From Pomphorhynchus laevis (Eukaryota > Acanthocephala > Palaeacanthocephala > Echinorhynchida > Pomphorhynchidae), in contig WNNJ02002197.1 of NCBI GenBank assembly GCA_012934845.2, positions 1 to 64,000 of the forward strand: a DNA stretch of 64,000 nucleotides, written 5' to 3'. Below are positions 1 to 11,697 of this stretch, in pieces. The notes under the pieces are model-generated. The model worked only from the letters and a program-made list of their open reading frames with translations. It made no database searches and was not told the DNA's origin. Made by a program: the position numbers and the translations under genes. Each line of letters begins with the position of its first letter. Positions within the stretch are counted from its first letter, which is position 1.

Positions 1-25
1 ATTTATTATTTAATTACTATTTAAC

Positions 26-175
26 CTAGAGATGTAGAGGAACAGGGGACGAAATCTGATAGTATAGCAGTTCCTTCTGATGACCTCTAATCCGTATTCT
101 AATCACCGGATATTATTTATTAGTCAATAAAATAGACTTTTATCTAAAATTTTAATCTTAAATTTTAACTTGATA
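26..175 (+). repeat. Hairpin repeat, copy 1
   Basis: A diverged copy of a dispersed repeat seen eight times in this window. It keeps the string GAGGAAC, a GAAA, TATAGCA, GTTCC and CTGATGA, followed by an AT-rich tail ending in a run related to TTTTAACTTGAT. The GAGGAAC/GTTCCTT pair can still form a stem that abuts CTGATGA. Confidence 0.6.
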
Positions 176-179
176 CCAT

Positions 180-565
180 AAAGATGACATATTTTAATTT
201 ACAAGAAACATATTTTTGCATGAGCATTCATGCATACGAGATAATATTGAATATAATACATTAAATAATGAAATTTTAAGAATTGCCGTAATGTGTGAAA
301 ATGTAATGAATGTGTGAATATGTAACAGAAAATGTAATGATATTAGCTTTCTTTAAAAACATTTAAATAATTTAATAGATACATATTTTAAACTAGGTTA
401 CTATAAAAATACCATCAAGCAGAAAATAGTAAAATATATAAATCAACACAATAATATAAAGAATAAATTTAAACTCTTAAGTGCAAATTTTTATGGATGG
501 ATAATAAATAATATACTTTGCATTAGAATAAGATACTAGATAGTTATTTCAGAGGAAATACATCA
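180..565 (+). repeat. AT-rich direct repeat, left copy (pairs with 62840-63185)
   Basis: This AT-rich stretch matches 62840-63185 almost base for base over long runs, for example around 370-480 and around 500-565. It leads directly into hairpin repeat copy 2, just as the right copy leads into copy 7. No coding sequence is visible. It therefore appears to be part of one longer repeated unit that occurs near both ends of the window. Confidence 0.75.
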
Positions 566-735
566 TTAGCATGTATTTGGCCCCGCTGCTATGTTGGGTA
601 GAAGAGTTAGGGGCCGAAACCTGAGAGCACAGCAGTTCCTCCTGATGACTTATTAATCCTTATTCTAATACAACGTCTGTTACTTATTAGTCAATTCATA
701 AAAATTGACTTTTATTTTAAATTTTAATTTTTTAT
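566..735 (+). repeat. Hairpin repeat, copy 2
   Basis: One of the better-preserved copies. In order it has GGCCCC, GCTGCTATG, GTAGAAGAG, GGGGCC, GAAAC, CAGCAGTTCC and CTGATGA. Further on comes AGTCAATT...AATTGACT, a second small hairpin, then a T/A-rich tail. Confidence 0.75.
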
Positions 736-857
736 TTTAACTTGATGTAATTTAAACAAAAGAGTAAAATTTTAATGCATAATAAACATAATATTTTAAT
801 ACATAATTTGTATTAGAATAAGATGCACTAGATTATCTAATTTCAATAGAAAAAAGT

Positions 858-970
858 CATTAGCGAGTATTTGGCCCCGCTGCTATGTTGGGTCGAGGAG
901 TAGGGACATAAACCTGTTCCTCGACCCAAATAGGGTCCGAAACCTTAGCTAACTGAGCAGCTAAGATTTT
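858..970 (+). repeat. Hairpin repeat, copy 3 (rearranged)
   Basis: It starts like the others (TTTGGCCCCGCTGCTATG, then GGGTCGAGGA), but the inner part differs. TTGGGTCGAGGA is followed about 17 bases later by its reverse complement TCCTCGACCCAA, a perfect 12-bp stem. A second CCGAAACC follows. The CTGATGA and tail are lost. Confidence 0.6.
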
Positions 971-1309
971 CACATATGCTTATCTTACTCACTATTATCT
1001 TATTGTATGATACGTATTTAAGCTATACGTTTTGACTGGAGCAAAGTAAACTTATTTTCTTCGCTTTAAACAATTATAAACTTATTTTAAAATTGTTAAA
1101 CGATTTAAGCTTATTTTCTCCGATTATATTTCCAGGTTTAAACAAGAATGTGATCACTCATATGCTTATATGTGCTTCGATATCCTTGTTTATCTCTCGC
1201 CGAAGGAGATTTATCAATTTTGAAACATTTTTCAAAAATTAAAGGCATTAGTTAAATAAAATTTTAATATCTCAAAATTTATAAAGTGTTGCATTTAAAA
1301 TTATCGTAA
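971..1309. other. AT-rich, no gene seen
   Basis: No open frame, RNA gene or repeat was recognised here. It separates the hairpin repeats from the duplicated block that starts near 1310. Confidence 0.5.
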
Positions 1310-1633
1310 TTACTCAGTCTAAAAATATACTTTGCAACAGTATTTGTTTAGAATATTAATACTATATTTTATAATAAATGAAAAATTCAAAATTTTGATT
1401 TGGATGAGATTTCACGCAAATTTCAAAAATCATAAATTTCACTTTTGATATACTTTGATTGATTTTGATGCTCATAAAACGTGCGCTTTCTCGAATACTT
1501 CTAAAGTAAAAGCTGAATCATTGGTCAATATGTCCGGTAAGTGTAATCAAAAGTGAAGATGCGTTCAAGCTATAACATTGTCGAGACAATCATTTATTGG
1601 TTTAGATACGAGTAGACGTGGATGTAACGTAAT

Positions 1634-1816
1634 ATGCAACAAAGGACACTCATTAATGGATTGCTTTGTGACATGTCAGAGCTGAAACGCGGTGATCGTA
1701 AACCTTATGTGTATTCTGAACTGAAATCGCTTGAGATGGTGATGGCTACAGAGTTTGAAAATGGATTTTGTTACCACAAACTAGTTCGAAAAATACTTCA
1801 AGCGATGCATCTCTGA
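1634..1816 (+). pseudogene. Shortened copy of the unknown 110-codon ORF
   Basis: The frame opens with MQQRTLINGLLCDMSELKRG and reads 60 codons. The sister copy at 42185-42517 reads 110 codons. The two DNAs remain similar well past the end of this shorter frame, up to the TTGGCGCTGATATTTG downstream, so this looks like a decayed copy. I do not recognise the protein family; there is no signal peptide or membrane segment. It lies directly upstream of LINE A sequence but does not resemble LINE ORF1, endonuclease or RT. Confidence 0.5.
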
Positions 1817-2069
1817 GGATTTGTTCTGCCAGTTGTATGATGATTTAATCAATTATTTCAGTTGCAAGAGTTCTAAAATCATCAAGTTACAAAAGGATCG
1901 CTTGGCTGAAAAATATCAACACAGTTTGTTACACTTTCAGAAACTGCATCATTTCCTATTAGTACACTAATTGGCGCTGATATTTGATTATTAAGCATTA
2001 GAACAAATATGTTAGACAACTAAAGGTATTGAAGAAATAACTTAATTTTATTTACACGAAATCAAAATA

Positions 2070-4195
2070 ACATCTTCCTCTCCACACGATCTCGCTTTCT
2101 TTTCGACTCTGAACTCACATCCATTCTCGATATTCTCTTACCCTTCAAGCCTCTCCCTCTCCGTCGCTTGCACCGTGCCCATTGTTTGACATCCAATGCT
2201 ATTCTCAAAGTGTCGACTCCGTCATCATTTAAGAGTCTATCACCGCTCTCTCAGACGTGATTTCCGCTCGATCACTCCGTCCTTCCGTGATTCCTATCTT
2301 GCTCTTCGCCGGTTTTATCTCAACCTACTACGTACCAAATGCAACTCCTGGCAGCATAAAATCATCACTTCATTCAACTCTAAGACTCTCTGGCATACTT
2401 TTAACTCAATCCTTGCTCGCTCCTCTTCACCGTGCAACATCAATGCCTTTGAGTATTCGTCATTTCTCCAGACCAAAGTATCCATGTTGCTCTCTCACAC
2501 CCCGGTATCCATCCTATCCCACTCTGCCCCGCCTAGCCTTATCCTTCCAGAACTCTTTCATCTTCTCCCTGTCTCACCTTACGAAATCTCATATGTTCTA
2601 ATGTCCTTGCCCATCAAAACCTCACCTGCCGATCCTCTGCCTACCCACATACTTAAATCTATATGCTCATCGATATCCCCTTTCCTCACAACCTTGTTTA
2701 ACTCGTCCATTCCAGTTGTATCTTCCCTTCACACTGGAAATCCGCAATCGTTCGTCCCAACTTAAAGAAACAATCGCTCGACCCATCCCTTCCTTCTAGC
2801 TATCGCCCCATTTCATTACTCCCAACTCTTTCTAAGCTCTTAGAACGCCTCATCTTAATACAAATCAACGCTTATCTCTCCTCATCCAATCTGTACCCTC
2901 CTTTCCAATCCGCTTTACGCTCTAATCACTCCACAGAAATCGCCTGCATGAAAGTTACAACGACTTACTCATTTCTCGAGACAAGGCTCTATATAGTGTT
3001 GTCATCTCCATCGACCTATCCTCCGCCTTCGACATTGTCGACCACTCCGTCCTCCTTTATCGCCTTCGTTATGATTACGGCTTTTCTTCCTCCTCCGTAG
3101 CATGGTTTGCCTCATATCTATCCGACCGTTCCTTTCGCGTCTGTTCTAATTCATTATCCTCCCATCCCATCCCTATTTTTTGCGGGTCCCACAAGGTTCA
3201 GTCCAAGGTCCCTGCTTTTCTCTCTTATGCTTGGCGATCTCTCTCCGTTTATCAAACCTTTCTCTTTCAACGTCATGCAATACGCCGATGACATCCTCAT
3301 CTATGCTCATGTACCCGCACAACCCAATCACGATATCGGCATTTCTGCGTCCCAATGCCTTTCTTCTATCTACGAACGTATCTCCGTCTCCATCTCGTTC
3401 TAAACCCCGACAAGTCTAAAATAATGTGGATCCTCTCTCGAAAACCAAACATATCTACTCCCACTGTATCGTTTGCCTCATCTATCATCCCCATAGTACA
3501 CAATCTCACTTTCTTAGACTTCCATTCGATGGTCACCTTTCCCTTAAACCATTCGTCCGTGACAAGGTCCGCTTGTCTAGCTTAATTCTCCGTGACATTT
3601 GCCGTATCCGCCCCATTATCGACTTCCGTTCTTGTATGTCTCTTCTTTCGTCGCTTATTTTCCCTAAAATTGATTACTGCCTCAGCCTTTTCGCTAACTC
3701 TCCAAAATCCATCATCCTACCCCTACAACGAATAATAAACTTCGCCGTTCGAGTGCTCTTTCGTCTCTGTTGCTTCGACCACACATCCACATATCTTGTC
3801 CAACTCTCCTGGTCTACCATCCACATCCGCATCAAATTCCGCCTTATTCTCGTAACTTTTCTTCTCATCGCTGTCGGCTCCCCATCGTTCATCAACATTT
3901 CTTTCTTAGACGACAGTCGCCCCACCTCGCTATAGTTGCGTTCCCATCATACCCTCTTAATCCACGTTCCCAATTACTCCAACAACTACGGTCTCCAATC
4001 CTTCCTCGTCGCCGCCCCACTCGCCTGGAATCAACTCCCTCTCGACGTCCACCGCGCTCCCTTCTTTTATCATATTCAAACACCTTCTCCGTTCACACCT
4101 TCTCGACACATGATTTACATTTTTGTTTTGTTGTGGTCATGTAAGCGTGCGCTAGCACGCATTTGCCACGTTAAAATAAATCTTTTTTCAAACCT
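2070..4195 (+). mobile_element. LINE family A (CR1/L2-like), 5'-truncated copy, broken
   Basis: Plus-strand non-LTR retrotransposon remnant spanning the endonuclease-RT linker, RT and 3' end. Readable landmarks, spread over three frames, are the linker (RRDFRSITPSFRDSYLALRR), RT fingers (SYRPIS near 2800), motif A (DLSSAFDIVDHSVLL near 3015-3055), motif B (VPQGSVQGP near 3185-3210), the catalytic box QYADDILIYAH near 3280-3310, and the C-terminal FxxAAPLAWNQLP near 4010-4040. Frames shift several times, so it cannot make an enzyme. The 3' end holds the family hairpin (GCGTGC...GCACGC, 4145-4160), then a short A/T tail. The best-preserved relative is at 38449-40858. Confidence 0.85.
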
Positions 4196-4200
4196 AACTA

Positions 4201-5446
4201 AAACTTATTTGAAATCTATTATTAGCTTAATAACAGCTTCGAACAAAACTTGTGCCACATATTTTGCTTCATCTATTTAGATTGGTTCATGGACCTTAAT
4301 TGTTTGGGTATGGTGACCTCTTTCTGAACAAAATTATTTACCATAAAGATGTTTAAAATCATTTTAAAATGTTTAAAATCATCAATCTCTCTCTATATAT
4401 ACACCACATATACAATACCATGATGGATACAGGATATACAGATTTAATACATCGTGGTATATTTTGTATGCATAGAAAACGGATACACTACTTGTGGTTT
4501 GACTCATATAATCTATTGTCATGGAAAATAATATCAGCAGCACAATAATTTCTTCTCGAGAATTATCAGCTTCTAACGACACAACATTTATTACAAATCG
4601 ATCACTAATACCATTCTGTTTACATACAATTATTCAAACTTAATTAATTAAACTTAACTATTAATCATTAAATATTAAATTACAATTTAAATTAAAAATT
4701 TTAATAATAAACAATTATGATTTATTAATATTACGTGATCATTATAAAATAATTATTCAAATTTATTATTATCATTAAATTTCTTGGATGGTAGAATTCA
4801 CTATTTTTATGTAACAAATAATTTAACTATTTTTATTATCAAATCAATGTTTTAATAGTCATTGAATCGATATCACAAGAAATATAATATTACAACTCAT
4901 AGAACGCGAACATCCATACATAATTTAGTATTTCGACTTTAGCAAACACTCAATTCGTTTCGAATTATTCATTAACTAACGTGTCATACGCTACGACTAT
5001 TACGTTCTTCCACTGTAATTTGAAACAGCGCAGGAATAACGTTCGCTGGTTGAATAGTAAGCAGCTAGAGATCAGTTAAAGATCAACCGACATAAAAATA
5101 AACATTAAAAGAACAAGTTATATTAGTGTAACTTATTTAAATTAAACAGCTTATTAAACAGCTTTGATGATATAACTAATAGTAACGTTGCATTGTTTCT
5201 GCAACTCATCGAATAGACCTTGCAATTCTATCATCTTATTCTAAACTTTACTACAAGTCAGAACAGCTTTCGTTTAAGCAATGATTTTAAAATAATTGAA
5301 ATAAATGTTATTTGTAGAAAGGACTGAATTCATAATTAGATCAATTAACTGAAATTAAATATTTAGTACAAAAAATAAAATATAACTTTTATAAGTTTGA
5401 ATTTCTAAAAATCAATTCATAAATAATATAACATGTATTAGAACAT
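4201..5446. other. AT-rich intergenic stretch
   Basis: No convincing gene. Short frames at 4382-4582 have no recognisable similarity. There is simple AT-rich sequence and no clear repeat besides scattered ATTAAT runs. Confidence 0.5.
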
Positions 5447-5535
5447 AGATTGGAGGTCATCAGAGGAACCGCATATTTTAATGTTTCGCTCCATATTCAT
5501 CAACCCGACTAGCAGCAAAGCCAAATACATGCTTA
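5447..5535 (-). repeat. Hairpin repeat, copy 4 (minus strand, diverged)
   Basis: Read on the minus strand it gives GCATGTATTTGGC, GCTGCTAG, GCGAAAC, GGTTCCTC and CTGATGACCT in the family order. It is more diverged than the other copies, yet CTGATGA and GAAAC are unchanged. Confidence 0.55.
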
Positions 5536-6450
5536 TGATATATTTCCTATGATGTAATTTGATTATCTAATGAATATCGATTTATTTACAATCGGTTTAT
5601 TACAATTTTTTATTCAAGTTTACTTTTAATAATATTCTGATGATATTAATAATGTATTTTTTCGGTAATATTTTAATAATAAATATTTAATAATATTTAA
5701 ATAATATTTAATAATATGTTTATATATTTTATATTATAAACGCTGTCTTATTTTTATAGTTTCATAGTATAAAAGATGTAAACTATTTAAATTATTTTGA
5801 AGGAAACTCAAATATATTAATATTATTTATTGTTGGGTGTATTTTTAAATTGTTTAATTGAAATTTCATTGTATTGCTAATTAAAAGCATAATTTAACTA
5901 GTTCATATATTTGTGAAATCTCGTTTGTATATCGATTGTCAATAAAATGAATCAACGAAATAATGCAATCATTCAAAAATATAAATGATAATAATAAAGG
6001 CTTACAATATAATTTTCAAAGTTAATTTTAATAACTTTTGAATTTGTTTTTAAAAAAATATCTTTGATTTTTTTAATATTAAAATTTAAAAATGTATCTT
6101 AAACAATAACTTAAACAATATTTTTGTAACGAAAATTATTTTATTTTTCTGGTTTCTATTAAATAATCAACTTTTGTGTATTTTCTTGTATAATGAAGAA
6201 TTAATAAAAAAAAAGAAATAATTAAATAATAATTATCAAGCGTAATTTTATATTATAACATGTATATCTTACATATTTTGTACTATAAATTAATTTGAAA
6301 AATGGAAATATCTTTATTTTAAAAATCTATTATAAATATATTTCATTTCCTCTGATGTAATTTGTTCATCTTTTGTAATGTCCTATCTATAATCATTCCT
6401 TATTCTTACTCAAAATGTATATTCATTACATAACTAGTATGTCACTTTGA
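5536..6450. other. AT-rich intergenic stretch
   Basis: Very AT-rich, with ATAATATTTAATAAT-type simple runs near 5640-5720. No gene or RNA is seen. Confidence 0.5.
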
Positions 6451-6565
6451 TTTTATAACTAGTTCCTGCTGATGATCTATAATCCTTATTCTGATACATT
6501 GTCTGTTATTTATTAGTCAACTCATAAAAATTGACTTTTATTTTAAATTTCAAGTTGAAATTAAT
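6451..6565 (+). repeat. Hairpin repeat, copy 5 (3' part only)
   Basis: It keeps AGTTCCTGCTGATGATCTATAA and the downstream block with AGTCAACTCATAAAAATTGAC and TTTTATTTTAAATTT. The 5' half with the GCTGCTATG stem is absent. Confidence 0.55.
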
Positions 6566-6650
6566 AGTATAACATACGTACACTTGGTAGTCTAATCTGA
6601 TTATAGTATATTTACAGTCTATCCAAAAAATATTCCACTTTAATAAAATG

Positions 6651-6812
6651 TGTTGGGTAGAGGAGTTAGGGGTCGAAACCTGATAGCATAGCAGTTCCTC
6701 CTGATGACCTCTAATACTTATTCTGATACATCGTCTGTTATTTATTACTCAATTCATAAAAATTGACTTTTATTTTAAATTTCAATTTTAAATTTTAACT
6801 TGATATAAATAT
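6651..6812 (+). repeat. Hairpin repeat, copy 6
   Basis: A well-preserved copy beginning at TGTTGGGTAGAGGAG. GGGGTCGAAAC, CATAGCAGTTCCTC and CTGATGACC follow. The stem GAGGAG/TTCCTC lies immediately before CTGATGA. The AATTCATAAAAATTGAC hairpin and T/A tail are present. Confidence 0.75.
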
Positions 6813-8055
6813 AAATTGTATAAAATCTTATATAATTTTTTTATAACGGACAGATATTGAATGGGAAAGCGAGTTGCATATAGTGTACAGGTACGCAACA
6901 AGACTGTTAAGCAAAAACGTTTTCTTCGTCGCAAAATGCATCATTTAAGTTTCGTACAACAAACTCAGTATTTCCTTAAAACCTGTAAATTTCAAATTTA
7001 CTGATATGCATCTTTCTCTGTTTAGCTAGAAACTTAGTTTATTGAAATTGAAGGACATTTAGAGTTTGATTGAGCACTAGATTAGTCAAATTGCCACAAT
7101 TGATTAAAATTTTCGTCTAATTAGGTAATGATTCATTGTTTACGTAATATTCACTTCAATAATCAATTATGCAATTATCAAACTAAAAGTTTAATGCACT
7201 AAACGTGACGGGGCTTAAACTATTCGTAAAAAAGGTTGTTACATACATAACTTTCATAATATTAACTCGGAAAGGTAATTGAATTATGACGACGTTACGA
7301 GCATAGGCCTTTGCAAAGCGACCTCGTATTTCTGTGATAAAAGAATTTGCTAATTTCGAAACTGATAAAAGGCCGTATATAGTTGAATTTAATCAAACAA
7401 TTTTTTAGCTATTTCAACGATTCAGTTATTTCGTAGAAAACAGTTTTACCTATTGATGAGTCATCAATCTGAAAAGTTGGGATTTGCAATTTCATAATAA
7501 TAATCTAAGTACGTGGCAAATACTCTTTTAATACTGATTAGCGATGCTTTATAACTCATTTTTTGATCTAATATAAGATCAGTTCATCGATTACGGGTCT
7601 AAAAAAACGCTAAAACAAAGAATGTTTTTTCTTTGCTTTTATGCTAAAAGCGAAAAAATATCAATTGACAATTTAAAACTTTTATTTTAAGAAAATGCAG
7701 CTAAAATTAGTGAATGACGATCAATGCTTGATGAGTATTTGCGAATATATGAGGTTAATACTGTGAGAAGGGAAATTAAGATGGAGAGACGGAATTTTCA
7801 TCAAAAACGTATTTCAAATTTGGAAATATGAAAAATATAAAAAGCAGGTATAACTTTCGTATTGGAATGATTATTACTCCCCATGCCTAACTCTTACAAA
7901 AAGTAATGTTTTAAAAAAGAGATTTATACGATAATTTGCAGCAACTCAAAAAGTGCAACCTTCAATCAAATGGAAAATAGCAACAACATATCAATTTATT
8001 TAGAAAATTCAGTATTATTTGTGAAACAATCGTTTACATAAATAAATGTGAACTT
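6813..8055. other. AT-rich intergenic stretch, unassigned
   Basis: No ORF over 60 codons and no family match. Moderately mixed-composition patches near 7200-7350 might be decayed transposon, but I cannot assign them. Confidence 0.45.
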
Positions 8056-10039
8056 TTAATGACATAACGAGTGACGGTATTATAGCATAAAGCAAGAATG
8101 GCATGATTTAAATGACAGAATAGGGTATAGTATTTTACGAATTGATTAATAAAAATCTTTAATTGTTAAATATTAAAACGTATAAATATTAGATAAAACA
8201 TAATATGTTGGCTGTACATATCGGAATTGTTATAATTTTATAACGACATGGTTATCATTAGGATTGCTAGTTTATAATTTATTTGGAGTGTTTGTCAAAA
8301 TCATGTGCAGAATTCACAGCATGTTTGATTTTAAACTAATGTGTTATTTGTCAGTAACTGAACAGTTTTACAAACATATTTTTAAACAGCTACGTAAACT
8401 TTAAGAATTACCTAATTGAAAAATATTATATTTATTTAATTAAGGGAATGGTGACTTCAGAAAACCTGCTTATTAATCTTTAATATTTTAAATAATTTAA
8501 ATCGTAAATAAAAGAAAATTTGAAACATTATTTCAATTTGATAAAATTATTTAAGAAATCAGGATATTCAATTGTATTAATAAATTAATTATAATATTTT
8601 AAAATATATAATTATATAAATTTTAAAAAAATTAATTAAAATTATAACATAAAAGTTATATAATATCATTTTTCTGTTTTATATGAAATAGCTTAATTAA
8701 TTTGCAAAAAGTAAACGTTAACAAATATACATCATATTGGATACGTGCCTGTATCATTATTGTTATCTGATACTATGCCATCAAAATAAAACAATGTCTC
8801 TTAATATAGAAATAAAATAAATAAAAAATTAAATGATTGTTTAAATAGCAATTGTACAAATCGTTATTAAATTAAATCACTATCAAATAATTTTATCAAG
8901 TATCTTTGAAAAAGCCTAAATCTTGCAAATTGCAGTTTGTCCAATGATTTTGTCGAATGAATATAAAGTAATTATAATATTACGTAAAAAGGAAACTCAA
9001 ATACTACATTTACAAGATAATGGTCACACTAAAAATTCCGTTGAGAGTATGTTATAGAGCGCCTGCATGCTTTAACATATTGAAAACATTTGATTTGTTA
9101 ATGTTATTTTCTGATATGCTTTTACTAAATTTTTGCAAACATTAAGATATGAGTTTTACAAAATTCAAAAACAATTTATCAAAGTTTTTTAGTGTGAAGT
9201 AGCTTTGAAATTTTAAGGGGCTTGAGCTGAAGTTATTGTTTGCGCTCAAGTAAGTTCTAACATCATTTGCTGTTATTCATATATAATTAATTTTCATTTT
9301 TTAAATTAAATCTTAATGTTTTTTTATATTCCCGTATATAACTCAAGATGGTATATATTAAAAACGTTATGAAACAATCAGTACATCAATATATATTGCT
9401 GCTTGTCTAATTTAGGTGTTCAATTTACGTTGTAGAAACACAATATCTACATAGAAAATTTGATATTATGATCTATAATTATTTTATAAATATAAAATTT
9501 TGAACATTAGCTAGTTTATATTAAAAATTAATTTATTAAAAGTATTATTAGCAATAATAATATTATTAAGCAATAAAGCTGTTAATTATTTAAAATTTTG
9601 TCGTATTTACATGAATTACCGACACTCAAACGAGTTGTGCAAATTGTGGAATATTGTAAGTCAAGTACTACGTAAATGGGGTATACACAAAATGGCGCTA
9701 TTTTTTGTAAATTTAAAAAGTATTCGATGAACTGTGCTTTTTATTTAAAAATACAAACATTTATGAATTGATCGATGTCCTCAATCAACAATTAACATTT
9801 CAAGATATTCGTTCTAAAAATAATATAATGATATGACATCTGGAATTTAGGTATTTGCCCTGTGTACGATAATGTAACCAAATTTGAGTTGTTTAAAAAC
9901 TATGTCAATGATGTGTTGTAAATATTTTACCTTTAAAGTTTGAGTGGGTAAAAGGGGTAAATAGGTGTTGATAAAAATGAATAAAGAATCATAATTGTTA
10001 TGTGAACATTGAACTATATTCAAAGTTTAGAAATTGGCA
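8056..10039. other. Left palindrome arm, outer part, no gene
   Basis: AT-rich, no frame of note. Its exact inverted partner is about 12003-13986, which is equally empty. Confidence 0.6.
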
Positions 10040-10344
10040 TTTTTGTTAAATGCTGACCAGATTCGTTTGATGTTTTCGACTTTATCTTCTGTCGCAACCT
10101 TTACCACTCAATACCTTCATTTCTGTAGATTATAGCATCTTTAATATTTTCTTCGGGGTCGATTAACAACCTTGACTTCTTGGCATAAACTGTTATTCAT
10201 AATGATGTATTAAAGTATTGACTGTCTAGAAATTCTTACCTTGATTTGATTGTATTGATGGCTGAAAAAACATTTTTAACAATTGGATGCTCGATAGTCT
10301 CGCTATTCGATTGGACAAATTGTGTCAATTATATTTTTAGCAGT
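10040..10344 (-). repeat. Alternating-array unit u1
   Basis: First of six related units of about 280-340 bp that alternate in orientation. Read on the minus strand it keeps GACTATCGAGCATCCAA and TTCTAGACAG, aligned with the same landmarks in u2 and u4. It is diverged from u2 (roughly two thirds identical by eye). Confidence 0.7.
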
Positions 10345-10680
10345 TGAATATTGCATCACTTAAAATGGAATATTTCATTGCTACAGAATAAAAATGACAG
10401 AATGAATGATTTCTACGGAGTAAGCAAGACTATCAAGCATCCGACGTTTAAAAATATGGCTTTTGCAGCAATTAGTTTAAACAAGTCAAACGTTAGAATT
10501 TCTAGACAGGCTATACCTAAATATATTATTGTGAATAACATCTTCCCACGTTACCAATGTTGTTAATCAATGCCGGAAGCCGATATTAAAGAAGATACAA
10601 TCTAGAGAAACGAAAGTGTTAGTTGGAAAGAGATGCAGCGGAATATACAATGCCGAAAATGTCAATGAAGTCCTTCTAGT
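10345..10680 (+). repeat. Alternating-array unit u2, with 71-codon ORF
   Basis: Contains the frame 10351-10566, which includes SKTIKHPTFKNMAFAAI. The same core, TIxHPxxKN followed by a hydrophobic residue, can be read in the corresponding place in u4 (TIEHPAFKNMV) and u6 (TIEHPIVKNVF). This suggests the unit descends from coding sequence. I do not recognise the family. Confidence 0.65.
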
Positions 10681-10724
10681 CTTCTACAAAGCAGTGGAAG
10701 CGTGATGAGACTTCTACATAAAAT

Positions 10725-11011
10725 ATATTTCGACATTACATATTATGCGGCAACCGTTTAGCTCAGCATCTCATTTCTCCAGATTGCATCATCTTTAATA
10801 TCGGCTTTACGCGTAGATTAACAAATTTGGCATTTTGTCTAACATTGTAATTCACCATAATGTATTTAAGTATCGCCTGTTTAGAAAATCTAATTTTTGA
10901 CGTATCAGCACTGATGCTTCACAAACCATATTTTTAAACGCTGGATGCTCGATAGTCTTGCTTATTATATTGACGGCATTCTGATAATTTTATTCATTAG
11001 CAATGAAATAT
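10725..11011 (-). repeat. Alternating-array unit u3
   Basis: Reverse-oriented unit ending at the palindrome spacer. It is the exact inverted partner of u4. The u2/u3 junction (about 10680-10725) is tail to tail. Confidence 0.7.
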
Positions 11012-11030
11012 TTCACTAAAAATGGATGAC

Positions 11031-11317
11031 ATATTTCATTGCTAATGAATAAAATTATCAGAATGCCGTCAATATAATAAGCAAGACTATCGAGCATCCA
11101 GCGTTTAAAAATATGGTTTGTGAAGCATCAGTGCTGATACGTCAAAAATTAGATTTTCTAAACAGGCGATACTTAAATACATTATGGTGAATTACAATGT
11201 TAGACAAAATGCCAAATTTGTTAATCTACGCGTAAAGCCGATATTAAAGATGATGCAATCTGGAGAAATGAGATGCTGAGCTAAACGGTTGCCGCATAAT
11301 ATGTAATGTCGAAATAT
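11031..11317 (+). repeat. Alternating-array unit u4
   Basis: Forward unit directly after the palindrome centre. It carries TIEHPAFKNMV and the shared motif ATATTTCATTGCTA at its head, the same head sequence as u2. Confidence 0.7.
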
Positions 11318-11361
11318 ATTTTATGTAGAAGTCTCATCACGCTTCCACTGCTTTGTAGAAG

Positions 11362-11697
11362 ACTAGAAGGACTTCATTGACATTTTCGGCATTGTATATT
11401 CCGCTGCATCTCTTTCCAACTAACACTTTCGTTTCTCTAGATTGTATCTTCTTTAATATCGGCTTCCGGCATTGATTAACAACATTGGTAACGTGGGAAG
11501 ATGTTATTCACAATAATATATTTAGGTATAGCCTGTCTAGAAATTCTAACGTTTGACTTGTTTAAACTAATTGCTGCAAAAGCCATATTTTTAAACGTCG
11601 GATGCTTGATAGTCTTGCTTACTCCGTAGAAATCATTCATTCTGTCATTTTTATTCTGTAGCAATGAAATATTCCATTTTAAGTGATGCAATATTCA
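11362..11697 (-). repeat. Alternating-array unit u5 (mirror of u2)
   Basis: Exact inverted copy of u2, including the 71-codon frame at 11476-11691 on the minus strand. Confidence 0.7.

Larger units (their letters stand above)
1310..4200 (+). repeat. Duplicated block, copy 1 (pairs with about 41795-44705)
   Basis: About 2.9 kb here is repeated at 41795-44705 in the same orientation. Both copies hold the same upstream AT-rich segment, the same small ORF (start codons at 1634 and 42185) and the same LINE A 3' half, with identical peptides in several frames (for example those starting at 3355 and 43896). By eye identity is high, roughly mid-to-high nineties per cent with small indels, so the duplication is young compared with the surrounding LINE fragments. 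Confidence 0.85.

Noticed and set aside
566-735. Canonical hammerhead ribozyme in the hairpin repeat
   Set aside because: CTGATGA and its abutting stem are present, but no GAAA follows CTGATGA in any copy; the GAAAC lies on the wrong side. It is kept only as a hammerhead-like finding.
3173-4083. Arg/Glu-rich minus-strand frames opposite LINE A (3173, 3674, 3892 and equivalents near 43714-44608)
   Set aside because: Composition is a by-product of the C/T-rich LINE coding strand; they repeat identically in both block copies only because the DNA does.
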